A DNA stretch of 64,000 nucleotides from NCBI RefSeq assembly GCF_017912555.1, contig NZ_JAERSD010000006.1, positions 130,681 through 194,680 of the forward strand, read 5' to 3'. The notes under the pieces are model-generated. The model was given only the letters and a program-made list of their open reading frames with translations. It was not told the DNA's origin and made no database searches. Origin of the DNA: Bacillus sp. REN3. Lineage in GTDB: Bacteria; Bacillota; Bacilli; Bacillales; Cytobacillaceae. Made by a program: the position numbers and the translations under genes. This document shows positions 47,225 to 56,389 of this stretch, piece by piece. Every line of letters begins with the position of its first letter. The stretch's first letter is position 1.

Positions 47225-47263
47225 AAAAAAAACAGCAGTCACTATTGAACTGCTGTTTTTTTT
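47225..47263. terminator. bidirectional terminator
   Basis: AAAAAACAGCAG pairs with CTGCTGTTTTTT between convergent genes. Confidence 0.92.
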
Positions 47264-47268
47264 GCTTG

Positions 47269-49431
47269 TCAACCGCCTAGTTTTTTACTGTTTGCGTCCT
47301 TATGGCCAAAAAACCACCAGTTCCAATCCCCCAGCAGTTTCATCAAGGATGGAACAAGTACCATCCTGATGATGGTTGCATCAATGAAAATGGCAAGAGC
47401 GATGCCGACTCCCATCTGCTTGACAGGTGTCACGCCAGTGAAGGCAAAGGCTCCTGTGACGACAATCATAATCGCTGCAGCAGAAGAAATGATTTTGCTT
47501 GTCGAAATCAGGCCGGTCAATGTGGCAAGATGATTGTTCTTTGTCCGTAAATATTCTTCGTGGATCCGGGAAATGAGGAACACTTCATAATCCATCGAGA
47601 GTCCAAAAACCAGGCTGAAAACAAAGACTGGAAGAATAAGAGCGATGCTTGACGGCTCCATTCCAAGATGCCCTTCCTGGAAAATCCATACAACCACTCC
47701 AAAAGTGGCACTCAAGCTGAGGATATTCATGATGATCGCTTTTAAAGGTATAAGCAAGGACCTGAATGCGAGCATCAGGATCAAGAAAGTGGAGATAAGG
47801 ATAAGAGCCAGCCCCATTGGGGCTTTCTTTGATATTTCATCAAAAATTTCCTGTTCGAATTTAGGTGTTCCCCCGTACAGGACTTTTAACCCTAAATCTT
47901 TATCCGACCATTCCCTTACCCAATCCTGCATGCTGGATGAAGACAAACTTTCCTTAAGATAAATACTTGCCATCATTTTATTATCAGAAAAATACCGCTT
48001 GATGGCAGGCTTTATTGGACTGTTTTCCATAGTGGCAGCCTGGATCAATTGGCGGGAATCATCAATCCCAGTAACAGTGAAGATTGAGTCGATTGCTTCT
48101 GTATCCTTGTCTTCCTCAAATTCCTTTAAGGCAGCATGCAGGCTTTCTAAATTTTTCTCAGTAAATGCTTCGCCTTCTACCTCTAAAACAACTTTGACTT
48201 CGTGGTCGCTGCTTTTGTTCCCGGGAATAAATTCATCTTGGAATTTGTCATAGGCTATACGTGATTCGTAGGCCGCAGGAAGCGCATCGACTCCCGGCAC
48301 TGTCAATTCCATGTCCTTCGCTGGAATCAAACCGGTGACCAGCAATCCTAGAGCCAGCAGTGCCATTATGACCGGCCGCTTCATTACGAAGTGGGCAAAA
48401 GCGCTCCAGACCCCCGGTTTTTCGGTCTTAACCCGGAAGATACTCCATGAATGGATTTTTTTTCCTAACAATCCAAGGATTGCTGGAAGGAGTGTCACTG
48501 CAGATAATGCGGCGACCAGGACGACTGTCATCCCCCCAAGTGCGACGTTCTGGAAAATCTCAATTTGGATGAACATCAAGCCAAGGAGGCCGATAAACAC
48601 GCACATGGCAGAAAAAATAATTGATCTTCCTGCTGTGGAAACCGTGATTACAAGTGCGTCCTTTACTGAATGTTTCTCGAATTCTTCCTTAAATCTATTA
48701 ATGATCAAGAGGGCAAAATCAATGCTTAACGCAAGGCCAATCATCGGCACGATGTTCAGGATGAATATCGTCAGATCAAACCAGTGGCTGAAAAAGTATA
48801 CTGCCCCCATTGTCGTCAAAATCGAAAAAACACCGACTAGAAGTGGTAAGCCAGCAGCAACAAGACTACCGAATGCAAGGATCAGGACAATCAGGGCAAT
48901 AGGCAAACCAATCATTTCTGCCTTTGCAAGGTCTTCCTGGCTAGCTTGGTTCAAGTCTTTGACAATCACCGGTTCTCCCGTGATCGCCACCTTCAGTCCT
49001 TCTGCATCATGAAGGGTATCACGCAGATCACGGATTATCCCCCCCATTTCTGATGGTTCCCGATCAAAGAATAATAGAGCATATGCTTTATCTTCCTTGA
49101 GCATATTTTTCTGGTCGAATGGAGAAACGCTGTCATCGACTGCCGGAATTGAAGCAGCTTCATTAAAGGTATTTTTGATGAAGGCAATCCATTCCTCATT
49201 GGATACTTCTCGATCTTTTTCAAACAAAACAATAACGGACGACTCATACTCACCAAAGTCATTTTCAAGCAGTTTTTTCGTCTCCTTGTATTCACCATCG
49301 TATTCGAAACCGTTTCCGCTCAGCACGGAAGGCAGTTTCAAGGCGAAAAATCCAAAGAACAAAATGATTCCAATCCAGAGAAAAATGACAGTCTTTCTGT
49401 ATTTGAATATAAAGCTCCCAAGCTTGTCCAT
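47269..49431 (-). CDS. ydfJ: MMPL/RND-type exporter, YdfJ-like
   Basis: 720 aa with twelve helices in two halves, each having a large extracytoplasmic loop after the first helix. The helix-4 Asp segments SIDFALLIINRFKEE and SMDYEVFLISRIHEE are the MMPL proton-relay motifs. Probably exports lipids or amphiphilic drugs. ATG 49431 has GGGGGAT before it; an upstream in-frame start does not. No TetR gene is adjacent. Confidence 0.92.
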   Translation of the reverse strand: MDKLGSFIFKYRKTVIFLWIGIILFFGFFALKLPSVLSGNGFEYDGEYKETKKLLENDFGEYESSVIVLFEKDREVSNEEWIAFIKNTFNEAASIPAVDDSVSPFDQKNMLKEDKAYALLFFDREPSEMGGIIRDLRDTLHDAEGLKVAITGEPVIVKDLNQASQEDLAKAEMIGLPIALIVLILAFGSLVAAGLPLLVGVFSILTTMGAVYFFSHWFDLTIFILNIVPMIGLALSIDFALLIINRFKEEFEKHSVKDALVITVSTAGRSIIFSAMCVFIGLLGLMFIQIEIFQNVALGGMTVVLVAALSAVTLLPAILGLLGKKIHSWSIFRVKTEKPGVWSAFAHFVMKRPVIMALLALGLLVTGLIPAKDMELTVPGVDALPAAYESRIAYDKFQDEFIPGNKSSDHEVKVVLEVEGEAFTEKNLESLHAALKEFEEDKDTEAIDSIFTVTGIDDSRQLIQAATMENSPIKPAIKRYFSDNKMMASIYLKESLSSSSMQDWVREWSDKDLGLKVLYGGTPKFEQEIFDEISKKAPMGLALILISTFLILMLAFRSLLIPLKAIIMNILSLSATFGVVVWIFQEGHLGMEPSSIALILPVFVFSLVFGLSMDYEVFLISRIHEEYLRTKNNHLATLTGLISTSKIISSAAAIMIVVTGAFAFTGVTPVKQMGVGIALAIFIDATIIRMVLVPSLMKLLGDWNWWFFGHKDANSKKLGG

Positions 49432-49594
49432 AGTATCCCCCAAAATTAAAATAACGAACACCATAATTATATAATAATCCTTTCTGGATTGTTATGGATA
49501 TTGTTTGAAGAATCAGGGGAAAGAAAAGGGTCTCTTACAAATGTTTCAGTGGGTAAATTGCAGCCAGGAAGGGGGCAACCCCTTCCTAAACTGT

Positions 49595-49849
49595 TCAATA
49601 GAGCAATTCATACACTTCATTGAGCTGGCGGGCCCGTTTATAGTCCAGTTCAGCATTGGCATACTGAATCGCCTCTGGGAGAATCTTGTTCAAAAATTCG
49701 ATTTCTTCCTGGGAAAGGTCCTTGACGAAATCCCCTTCTGACCAATAATCTCCTTTTTCAATGATCTCATAGATTCTTTTGCTTAACGGATAGAGATCAG
49801 TATAATTCGATAATATCTCTTGCAAATAATTAAGTGTTGGATCCTTCAA
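49595..49849 (-). CDS. csgA: sporulation-specific SASP CsgA
   Basis: 84 aa. Very similar in layout to B. subtilis CsgA, the sigma-G-dependent small acid-soluble protein: TLNYLQEILSN at the start, EGDFVKDLSQEEIEFLNKIL in the centre and KRARQLNEVYELLY at the end. It overlaps the upstream gene by four bases (ATGA). Confidence 0.88.
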   Translation of the reverse strand: MKDPTLNYLQEILSNYTDLYPLSKRIYEIIEKGDYWSEGDFVKDLSQEEIEFLNKILPEAIQYANAELDYKRARQLNEVYELLY

Positions 49850-50055
49850 TGCTCTTTCTCCTCGAAGAAACTTTTGAAATTCTCTTTATCCGCCAACTTT
49901 TCATTCTGATAATACGGATTGTCTTTTGTTGAATCATCAGGGTCTAAATTTGTTTTAATGACCACTTGCGGAGTTGAGGGGGTTTCCGCTATGATTCTGT
50001 CGTTCAATTCCTTGAAGTCAGGGATTTCATTACTTCCTGGTTTATTCGGCTGCAT
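49846..50055 (-). CDS. hypothetical protein coupled to csgA, 69 aa
   Basis: Hydrophilic, acidic, no Cys; MQPNKPGSNEIPDFKELNDR ... FFEEKEH. Unrecognised. AGGAGGTG precedes the ATG and the stop overlaps the csgA start, so the two are translated together and it is probably also a sporulation product. Confidence 0.65.
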   Translation of the reverse strand: MQPNKPGSNEIPDFKELNDRIIAETPSTPQVVIKTNLDPDDSTKDNPYYQNEKLADKENFKSFFEEKEH

Positions 50056-50197
50056 TTTTACACCTCCTGTATATAATTTGCTGATCCGCAGGGATGATTA
50101 TGCATGGTGATATTCCTTGAAATGCCCTGAATATGTTTCTTCCTGGAAGACACAGGGAACTTAAAGGGGACATTATATAGAAATGAGGTGGTTTGAA

Positions 50198-51329
50198 ATG
50201 AAGGCAGTAACGTACCAAGGGACAAAGGAGGTCCAGGTAAAAGAGGTTGAAGTTCCCAAAATAACACACCCTCAGGATATGATTATCAAGGCTACCTCTA
50301 CGGCAATCTGTGGTTCTGATTTGCATTTGTACCAAGGGAACATGCCGCTCAGGCCAGGTTACATTATAGGACATGAACCAATGGGGGATGTCGAAGAAAC
50401 TGGACCAGAGGTAACAAAGGTCAAGAAGGGAGACAAGGTTGTCATCTCGTTCAATGTATCATGCGGCGAATGCTTCTTTTGTCAGAATCATATGGAAAGC
50501 CAATGTGATAACTCAAATAATTACAAAGATACCGGCGGTTTGTTTGGTTATACAGAACAATACGGAAACCATCCGGGCGGACAGGCGGAGCTATTGAAAG
50601 GTCCATTTGCCGATTCGATTTCCTTTGTGATACTAGAATCCTGCGAGCTTGAGGGTGATTCATTATTATTCCTCTCGGACGTTATCCCGACTGCATACTG
50701 GAGCGTTGAACATGCAGTTGTGAAACAAGGAGATACGGTTATCGTGCTCGGGTGCGGGCCTGATGACACAAAAGTTCGCTTGGAAGAAAGGGGCAAAACG
50801 GGTTATTGCCGTCGACCATCTGGATTATAGGCTCTTGCATGCGAAAAAAAACGAACAACGTGGAAATCCTGGGTTTCACCCAGGATGATGATGCCGGGGA
50901 ATATTTGCAGGAGCTGACCAAAGGCGGGGCGGATGTTGTCATTGATTGTGTTGGTATGGATGGCAGGAAGTCGGCGATTGTAAAAGTAGAGCAAAAGCTG
51001 AAGATCTAAGGTGGCACCTTGTCTGCTCTGGAAATTGCCCACACAGCAGCAAGGAAGTTCGGGACCGTCCAAATTACCGGAGTATACGGGATGAGATATA
51101 ACATGTTCCCACTCGGACGCTTTTTTGAGCGAAATATCACGTTGAAAATGGGACAGGCGCCAGTTGTCCATTATATGCCGAAATTGTTCGATATGATCGC
51201 CAACGGTCAATTCGATCCAACCGATATGATATTATCACCCATCGATTGCCACTTAGGGAAGCAGCAAATGGTTACGATCTCTTTACCGATCGAAAAAATA
51301 ACTGCATCAAGGTTGTATTAAAGCCATAA
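50198..51329 (+). pseudogene. zinc alcohol dehydrogenase, frameshifted
   Basis: The first 188 codons are intact: Zn/NAD dehydrogenase start MKAVTYQGTKEVQVKEVEVP, catalytic Zn site AICGSDLHLYQGNMP and GHEPMGDVEE, structural Cys cluster CGECFFC. In the Rossmann motif (VLGCGP) near 50762 the frame shifts; it is picked up again from about 50850 (NNVEILGFTQDDDAG), stops at TAA 51007, continues from 51019, and shifts once more near 51250 so that the normal ending (GYDLFTDR ... CIKVVLKP) is in another frame. Several lesions make it a pseudogene; short clustered errors could also be sequencing artefacts. Confidence 0.88.
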
Positions 51330-51709
51330 TATTTATGGAGAAGGCAGGTTTGGTACTCTTAATCCTGTCTTTTTGTATGCGGATAACCTGTCAGGAAGGA
51401 AAAAAGCCAAAAAGAAAAGGGCAGGAGATGGTGTTTAAACTTTGGAAGACCACATTTTTCATGAAGACAGATTCCCATGTTGAATAGTCCTTCCGTATAA
51501 ATAAACAAAATAATTTGAGAGTAACAGGAAGCCATTGGGATGACTCAATAAAACCCTGCTTAAGTTGTAAGACTGATTCCGGCTGGTAAATATCTCCCTT
51601 CCTTTATTCAAAAGGCATCTATCATGTTCTGCCATGACGTGAATAAACTGAAAGAAGAGAATGATTTCATCCGTACTTCCTAAAACCTATCTTTAGGGGG
51701 CAAGTAACT
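51330..51709. other. 380-base gap before the hydrogenase cluster
   Basis: No gene. Expected to contain the hydrogenase promoter; no clear Fnr palindrome seen. GGGGG RBS of the next gene at about 51698. Confidence 0.4.
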
Positions 51710-52270
51710 ATGCCGAGCATTCAATCAATCATCAGCAGGTTAACTGTCACTTTTTCGGAAATCGAGTATTTGATCGGGTTTATTCAGGCAACGCAACATA
51801 GAGGTGAACGAAACCGCGCGCTCAACCAGCTTTGGACCCGCACGGCTGAACTTAAGTTCCTCGTAAAGTTGTTAAAGGAAAAGTGCAGTCCGCCTTCAGG
51901 GACGGAGCAAGTGACCAGTTTCTCTGCATCAAGTATTTCAGCCACGACAAATGGGAGTATTCAACTGGCTGGGATCATGCAAGCTGGACCGATGCAGACT
52001 CCAGAAGCTTCCCACACGGCCCAGACAATAAATCCGGATAGCACCATTTTTACACGGGAAGATTTGGCCAAGTTCAACGGTAAGGATGGCAAGCCGGCTT
52101 ATGTATCTGTCAATGGGATCGTCTATGATGTTACGAATAATGCAGCTTGGTCACTCGCGACCCATTTCGGACTCACGGCGGGAAGAGACCTTACTGCGGA
52201 GTTTTCCAGCTGTCATCAGGGCCAGCAATGGATCCTGGCTCAATTGAAACCTGTAGGGAGGCTAGTTTAA
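51710..52270 (+). CDS. cytochrome b5-like haem-binding protein of hydrogenase cluster
   Basis: 186 aa. Residues 1-65 are helical and basic; a Ser/Thr/Gln-rich linker follows; residues 107-186 form a cytochrome b5-like haem/steroid-binding domain (FTREDLAKFNGKDGKPAYVS, NGIVYDVTN). His residues in LATHFGLTAGRD and FSSCHQG may be haem ligands. No Tat or Sec signal. Its stop overlaps the start of the hydrogenase small subunit (TAATG), so it probably takes electrons from the hydrogenase, by inference. Confidence 0.8.
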   Translation: MPSIQSIISRLTVTFSEIEYLIGFIQATQHRGERNRALNQLWTRTAELKFLVKLLKEKCSPPSGTEQVTSFSASSISATTNGSIQLAGIMQAGPMQTPEASHTAQTINPDSTIFTREDLAKFNGKDGKPAYVSVNGIVYDVTNNAAWSLATHFGLTAGRDLTAEFSSCHQGQQWILAQLKPVGRLV

Positions 52271-53178
52271 TGAACGAACCAGATGTCATTCTTCCCCCGG
52301 AATCCGTGACGGCTGAATCGGTCGCCAAACGATTATATCGTGCTTCTCATGATGGTCTTCAATCCGGACGGATTGCCAGGAAGAAGCTTGTTTGGCTTGA
52401 GTTAAATGGTTGTTCAGGAAACATCATTTCCCTCCTTAATGGGTTCCAGCCTGATTTTGAATATGCGCTGTCAAAAATGGTCGATTTAATCTATAGCAAT
52501 AGTTTGATGGTTGCTGATGGACCCCAGGCAATGGAGAGGCTTTTCAAGCTTGCGGAGGGAAATGAGGAATTCATCCTTGCGATTGAAGGAGCTGTTGCCC
52601 TAAAGAATGACGGGATGTACCAGCTGGTCGGGAAAAAGGATGGCCAGCCTGTAACCGGCCTGCAGGCAGCAAAAATGCTTGGAGAAAAGGCAAGCGAAAT
52701 CATAGCAGTTGGAGCCTGTGCAGTGGATGGCGGTCCCTCAGCTGCAAGTCCGAATTTGTCCCAATCTGTTGGATTACATTCGGTTTTAAACAGGAAGATC
52801 ATCAAGCTTCCAGGATGTCCGGTGAATCCCGACTGGTTCCTCGGCACTCTTGCCCATCTGCTCTTATATGGTAAGCCCGAACTGGATGAATTGAGCAGGC
52901 CGAAATTATTTTACAGCACCTTGATCCATGATCGATGTCCCAGAAGGCCATTTTTTGACCGGGGGATATTTTCAGAGAACCTCGGAGAGCCATATTGTCT
53001 CTTCAAGCTTGGCTGCCGCGGTCCTGTTACGAGAGTGGACTGTCCGACCCGACAATGGAATGGTCATGTCAGCTGGCCGATCGCGGCCAGCACCTGCATC
53101 GGCTGTGCGCAGCCAGGATTTCCTGACCGGATGGCGCCATTCATCTCATACAACTCAACAAGGGAGCCGGAAAAATGA
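52270..53178 (+). CDS. [NiFe] hydrogenase small subunit, atypical proximal cluster
   Basis: 302 aa. Electron-transfer subunit with three Fe-S clusters. Ligand motifs are GACAVDGGP, LPGCPVNPDW, HDRCPRRPF, YCLFKLGCRGP and STCIGCAQPGFPD. The first motif, normally Cys-x2-Cys, is Cys48-Ser-Gly-Asn51, so one proximal-cluster Cys is replaced by Asn. In the oxygen-insensitive actinobacterial-type enzymes Asp occupies this place. There is no Tat signal, so the enzyme should be cytoplasmic or held by partners. Overlaps the large subunit by four bases. Confidence 0.92.
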   Translation: MNEPDVILPPESVTAESVAKRLYRASHDGLQSGRIARKKLVWLELNGCSGNIISLLNGFQPDFEYALSKMVDLIYSNSLMVADGPQAMERLFKLAEGNEEFILAIEGAVALKNDGMYQLVGKKDGQPVTGLQAAKMLGEKASEIIAVGACAVDGGPSAASPNLSQSVGLHSVLNRKIIKLPGCPVNPDWFLGTLAHLLLYGKPELDELSRPKLFYSTLIHDRCPRRPFFDRGIFSENLGEPYCLFKLGCRGPVTRVDCPTRQWNGHVSWPIAASTCIGCAQPGFPDRMAPFISYNSTREPEK

Positions 53179-54587
53179 CTGACAGGAAGCGAATTGTCAT
53201 CAACCCTGTAACAAGGCTGAGCGGTTTCATGGAATTGGATGTATCGGTCGAGAACAATAAAGTCGTCGAGGCAAAGACAAAGGGTGTGATGTTCAGGGGA
53301 TTTGAACAAATGATGCTTGGCCGAAGTCCGTTTGATGCCATTTACTTGACACAGCGGATTTGCGGCATCTGCTCGACTGCCCATTCTGTCGCTTCCTCGA
53401 CTGCACTTGAGGAAGCCCTTGGGGTAGAAGTGACAGAGCAAGGAAGATACATACGGGACATCATTCATTGCTGTGAGTTCCTGCAGAACCACATGCGGCA
53501 TTTTTACCAGTATTCATTGCCTGACTTCGTAAAACTGCCTCCGGAATACCCGCTTTTCAAGCCGGATCACAAAGATTACAGGATTCCAAAAGAAATCAAC
53601 GACAGGCTAGCAGCCCATTACTTCGAATCTTTGACGTACAGCAGACTCTCCCATCAAATGCTTGCAGTTCTTGGCGGGAAGGCTCCACATAACCACGGGA
53701 TTTTTGTTGGCGGGTTCTCGACTCCTCCCGACGTGGAACAAATCGTCCATATAAAGTCGATACTCGATAAAGTAAGTTATTTCATTGAGTATAAAATGAT
53801 CCCCGATACCTATACAATAGCGAAGTATTACCCGGAGCTTTTCAAACTTGGTCGAGGACCGGGAAACTTCATGTCCTATGGCTCATTTGAGGGATATAAG
53901 GAACTTGGCACATTATACGCCAAACCGCTCGTCTACCATAATGGCCATTATATGCCATTTGAATCCCGGTATATTGAGGAAAAAATCCGTTACTCCTGGT
54001 ATCGAGGCAAAGAATCCGCGAAGCCGTTCGAGGAGATGCCCGAGCCAGATATGGACAAAGAAGACGCGTATTCCTGGGTAAAGGCTCCACGGTACAACGG
54101 ATCCCCAATGGAGGTCGGCCCGCTTGCGAGACTTTGGCTGAGTGGGGAATACCGGAATGGAATCTCGGCGATGGACAGGACGATAGCAAGGTCGTTGGAG
54201 GCCAGGAAAATCACCGATGTCATGAACATATTAATCGAGAATGTCACCCCGGGTACGCATGTCCAGAAACAATGGCAAATTCCTGATCGGGCCCAGGGGT
54301 CTGGCCTTATCGAGACTACCCGCGGTTCCCTTGGCCATTGGCTTAAAATCGAAAAAAAGGCGATTTCCTTTTATCAAATCATAACCCCATCGGCGTGGGA
54401 TTTCTCAGCGAGTGATGAAAACTCAAATGGAACAGCCGAACTTGCTCTATTCGACACTACCCTGGCAAATCCGGAATATCCCGTAGAACTTGGCCGTATT
54501 CTCCGTTCATTTGATCCTTGTATGTCTTGTGCCACTCATGTCTATCGCCCAGGGCAAAAAACAAAAACATGGAAGGTGTTTGGATGA
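53175..54587 (+). CDS. [NiFe] hydrogenase large subunit
   Basis: 470 aa. Holds the Ni-Fe(CN)2CO centre. Ligands: Cys63 and Cys66 in RICGICSTAH, Cys449 and Cys452 in DPCMSCATH near the C-terminus; the RGFEQ proton-path Glu segment is present. A 15-residue tail after His455 would be cut off by the protease encoded next. No hypA-F genes lie in the window. Confidence 0.95.
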   Translation: MTDRKRIVINPVTRLSGFMELDVSVENNKVVEAKTKGVMFRGFEQMMLGRSPFDAIYLTQRICGICSTAHSVASSTALEEALGVEVTEQGRYIRDIIHCCEFLQNHMRHFYQYSLPDFVKLPPEYPLFKPDHKDYRIPKEINDRLAAHYFESLTYSRLSHQMLAVLGGKAPHNHGIFVGGFSTPPDVEQIVHIKSILDKVSYFIEYKMIPDTYTIAKYYPELFKLGRGPGNFMSYGSFEGYKELGTLYAKPLVYHNGHYMPFESRYIEEKIRYSWYRGKESAKPFEEMPEPDMDKEDAYSWVKAPRYNGSPMEVGPLARLWLSGEYRNGISAMDRTIARSLEARKITDVMNILIENVTPGTHVQKQWQIPDRAQGSGLIETTRGSLGHWLKIEKKAISFYQIITPSAWDFSASDENSNGTAELALFDTTLANPEYPVELGRILRSFDPCMSCATHVYRPGQKTKTWKVFG

Positions 54588-55036
54588 TTGTATTGGGTAT
54601 TGGCAATGTGTTGATGCAGGACGATGGAATTGGTGTCTATCTTGCAGGGGAGCTGAAGAAGGAAAAGCAGGTTAAGGGTATCCAGTATATCATCGGTGAA
54701 ACTGATATTGACTTTTGTCTGGATGCCATCGATGATGCGGATTTTCTCGTTGTCCTTGATGCTGTCCAATTTGGAGGAGAAAAAGGAAGCTTGCATGAAT
54801 TCGAATTCGCTGAGTTAACGGCTTTGGAACCAGGGATTGCTGCCCATCATTACCACCTCTTAAATGCAATCAGCAGCAGAAAGGGAATGCTGATTGGAAT
54901 CGAGCCCTTTGAGATTGGTTTCCATTATGGGTTGTCGCCGCAGTTGGAAAAAGTTTTCCCATTTCTTCTCTTGAGCGTCAGGAAGCGAATCAGGAGGTTA
55001 GCCAGCTACAATGACTTTTCGGCCCACTCAGGCTAA
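54584..55036 (+). CDS. hydrogenase maturation protease
   Basis: 150 aa, HycI/HyaD family. GIGNVLMQDDGIGVYLAGEL at the N-terminus carries the nickel-sensing Asp; VVLDAVQFGGEKGSL and the HHYHLLNAI segment complete the site. It removes the C-terminal tail of the large subunit after nickel insertion. ATG 54584 overlaps the end of the large subunit gene by four bases. Confidence 0.92.
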   Translation: MIVLGIGNVLMQDDGIGVYLAGELKKEKQVKGIQYIIGETDIDFCLDAIDDADFLVVLDAVQFGGEKGSLHEFEFAELTALEPGIAAHHYHLLNAISSRKGMLIGIEPFEIGFHYGLSPQLEKVFPFLLLSVRKRIRRLASYNDFSAHSG

Positions 55037-55096
55037 AGCGTTCGCATAGCCGGACCTTTTTAACTATAATGGAGGAAAAACGCTAGGAGATTTCAC

Positions 55097-55693
55097 ATGG
55101 CAAAATTATTTGCTAACCTCTACGATACAGTCATGGGCCCGCTTGAAAAACGATGGATTGCCAGCGTGAGGAAAAAAATAATCTTTAAGACACAGGGGCA
55201 AGTTCTTGAAATCGGAGCAGGCACCGGAATAAACTTTCCTTTTTATTCCAAACAAAAAGTAGATAGACTTACCGTAATCGAACCTAATCAATATATGATC
55301 GAACAAGCCAGGAGAAAGGCACAGAGCTTCCACGGACCGATTGACTTCCATCAGGGTGTTGCCGAATCGCTTCCGTTTGCGGATGAACAATTTGATACTG
55401 TCGTTGCCACCCTCGTATTATGTTCGGTTAATGACCCGCGAAAAGTATTCCAGGAGATAAGGAGAGTTTGCAAAAAAGGCGGGCGGATTTTATTGTTTGA
55501 ACATGTCCGGGTGGCATCCTCCTCACTAGCTGCTTTACAGGATTTTCTTACTCCAGTATGGAGAAGAATCTGTGATGGCTGCAGCTTGAACCGCGATACC
55601 AGCCGGTACATGAGAGAGTCAGGCATTCACGTAATACGGGAGAAAAAGTATCTCAAGGGAATATTCGTCGAACTGGAAGGAATCAATCAGTGA
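55097..55693 (+). CDS. class I SAM-dependent methyltransferase
   Basis: 198 aa. SAM-binding motif I is VLEIGAGTGINF; later DTVVATLVLCSVNDP and GGRILLFEHVR motifs match the UbiE/PhcB-like methyltransferase group. Substrate unknown. RBS AGGAGA. It follows the hydrogenase protease by 60 bases and may be co-transcribed. Confidence 0.85.
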   Translation: MAKLFANLYDTVMGPLEKRWIASVRKKIIFKTQGQVLEIGAGTGINFPFYSKQKVDRLTVIEPNQYMIEQARRKAQSFHGPIDFHQGVAESLPFADEQFDTVVATLVLCSVNDPRKVFQEIRRVCKKGGRILLFEHVRVASSSLAALQDFLTPVWRRICDGCSLNRDTSRYMRESGIHVIREKKYLKGIFVELEGINQ

Positions 55694-55769
55694 AACAGTG
55701 ACCATTTATACAGGCACAGCAATTTACCTCCTTCATACAATGATACAAATTGCTTGGGGAGGTTTAGGT

Positions 55770-56195
55770 ATGTATCCATACTATGATTATTACAGACAGA
55801 ACCAGAAGCTCATCAACGATATCGCTGCGGCGATCAATGGCGAGTACAGCGCAATACAATGTTATTCGAAGCTTGCGGGAATGGCACCTACTGCCGAACA
55901 AAGAGATCAAATCAATGAAATTCGAGAAGATGAGCGAAGGCATTTTCGTCAATTCTCACAGATCTATACTAATCTTACAGGCAGGCAGCCCCAGCCACAG
56001 ATAGTGGAGGAATGCGCCGATACTTATTTGGCAGGATTGGAAGCTTCTTTTAAAGATGAACAAAAGACTTCCGATTTTTATCGGGATATTGCTGATGAAG
56101 CATCTGACCCAATCGTTAAGGATATATTTAAGCGTGCTTCTGGGGATGAACAAAACCATGCTGTCTGGTTTTTGTATTTTTTTGGAAAGCAATAA
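55770..56195 (+). CDS. ferritin-like protein
   Basis: 141 aa, four-helix ferritin-like fold. Carboxylate/His ligands are suggested by INGEYSAIQCY, EIREDERRHF, EASFKDEQKTSDFY and SGDEQNHAVWF (two ExxH-type pairs), as in rubrerythrin-related proteins. Probably binds a di-iron centre. ATG 55770 has GGGGAGG in front; the longer upstream frame has no RBS. Confidence 0.8.
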   Translation: MYPYYDYYRQNQKLINDIAAAINGEYSAIQCYSKLAGMAPTAEQRDQINEIREDERRHFRQFSQIYTNLTGRQPQPQIVEECADTYLAGLEASFKDEQKTSDFYRDIADEASDPIVKDIFKRASGDEQNHAVWFLYFFGKQ

Positions 56196-56204
56196 AATTG
56201 AAAG

Positions 56205-56275
56205 AAAAAGAGCTAGGCAATCCCTAAATGTTAGAGTAAAACTCAACTTTTAGGATTCCCTGGCTCTTTTTTTTG
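56205..56275 (+). terminator. terminator
   Basis: AAAAAGAGC ... AATCCCTAAA pairs with TTTAGGATT ... GGCTCTTTTT as a long imperfect stem; T-run at the end. Confidence 0.85.
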
Positions 56276-56389
56276 CGAAGTTTTCACTATATCTACAAAT
56301 TTAATAGGTAAATTGCTGGTTAATCCATACTAGAATGGGTATAGAGAAAAGAATTGCTATTGCAAGATATTACATAAGGGGGAATTTTT

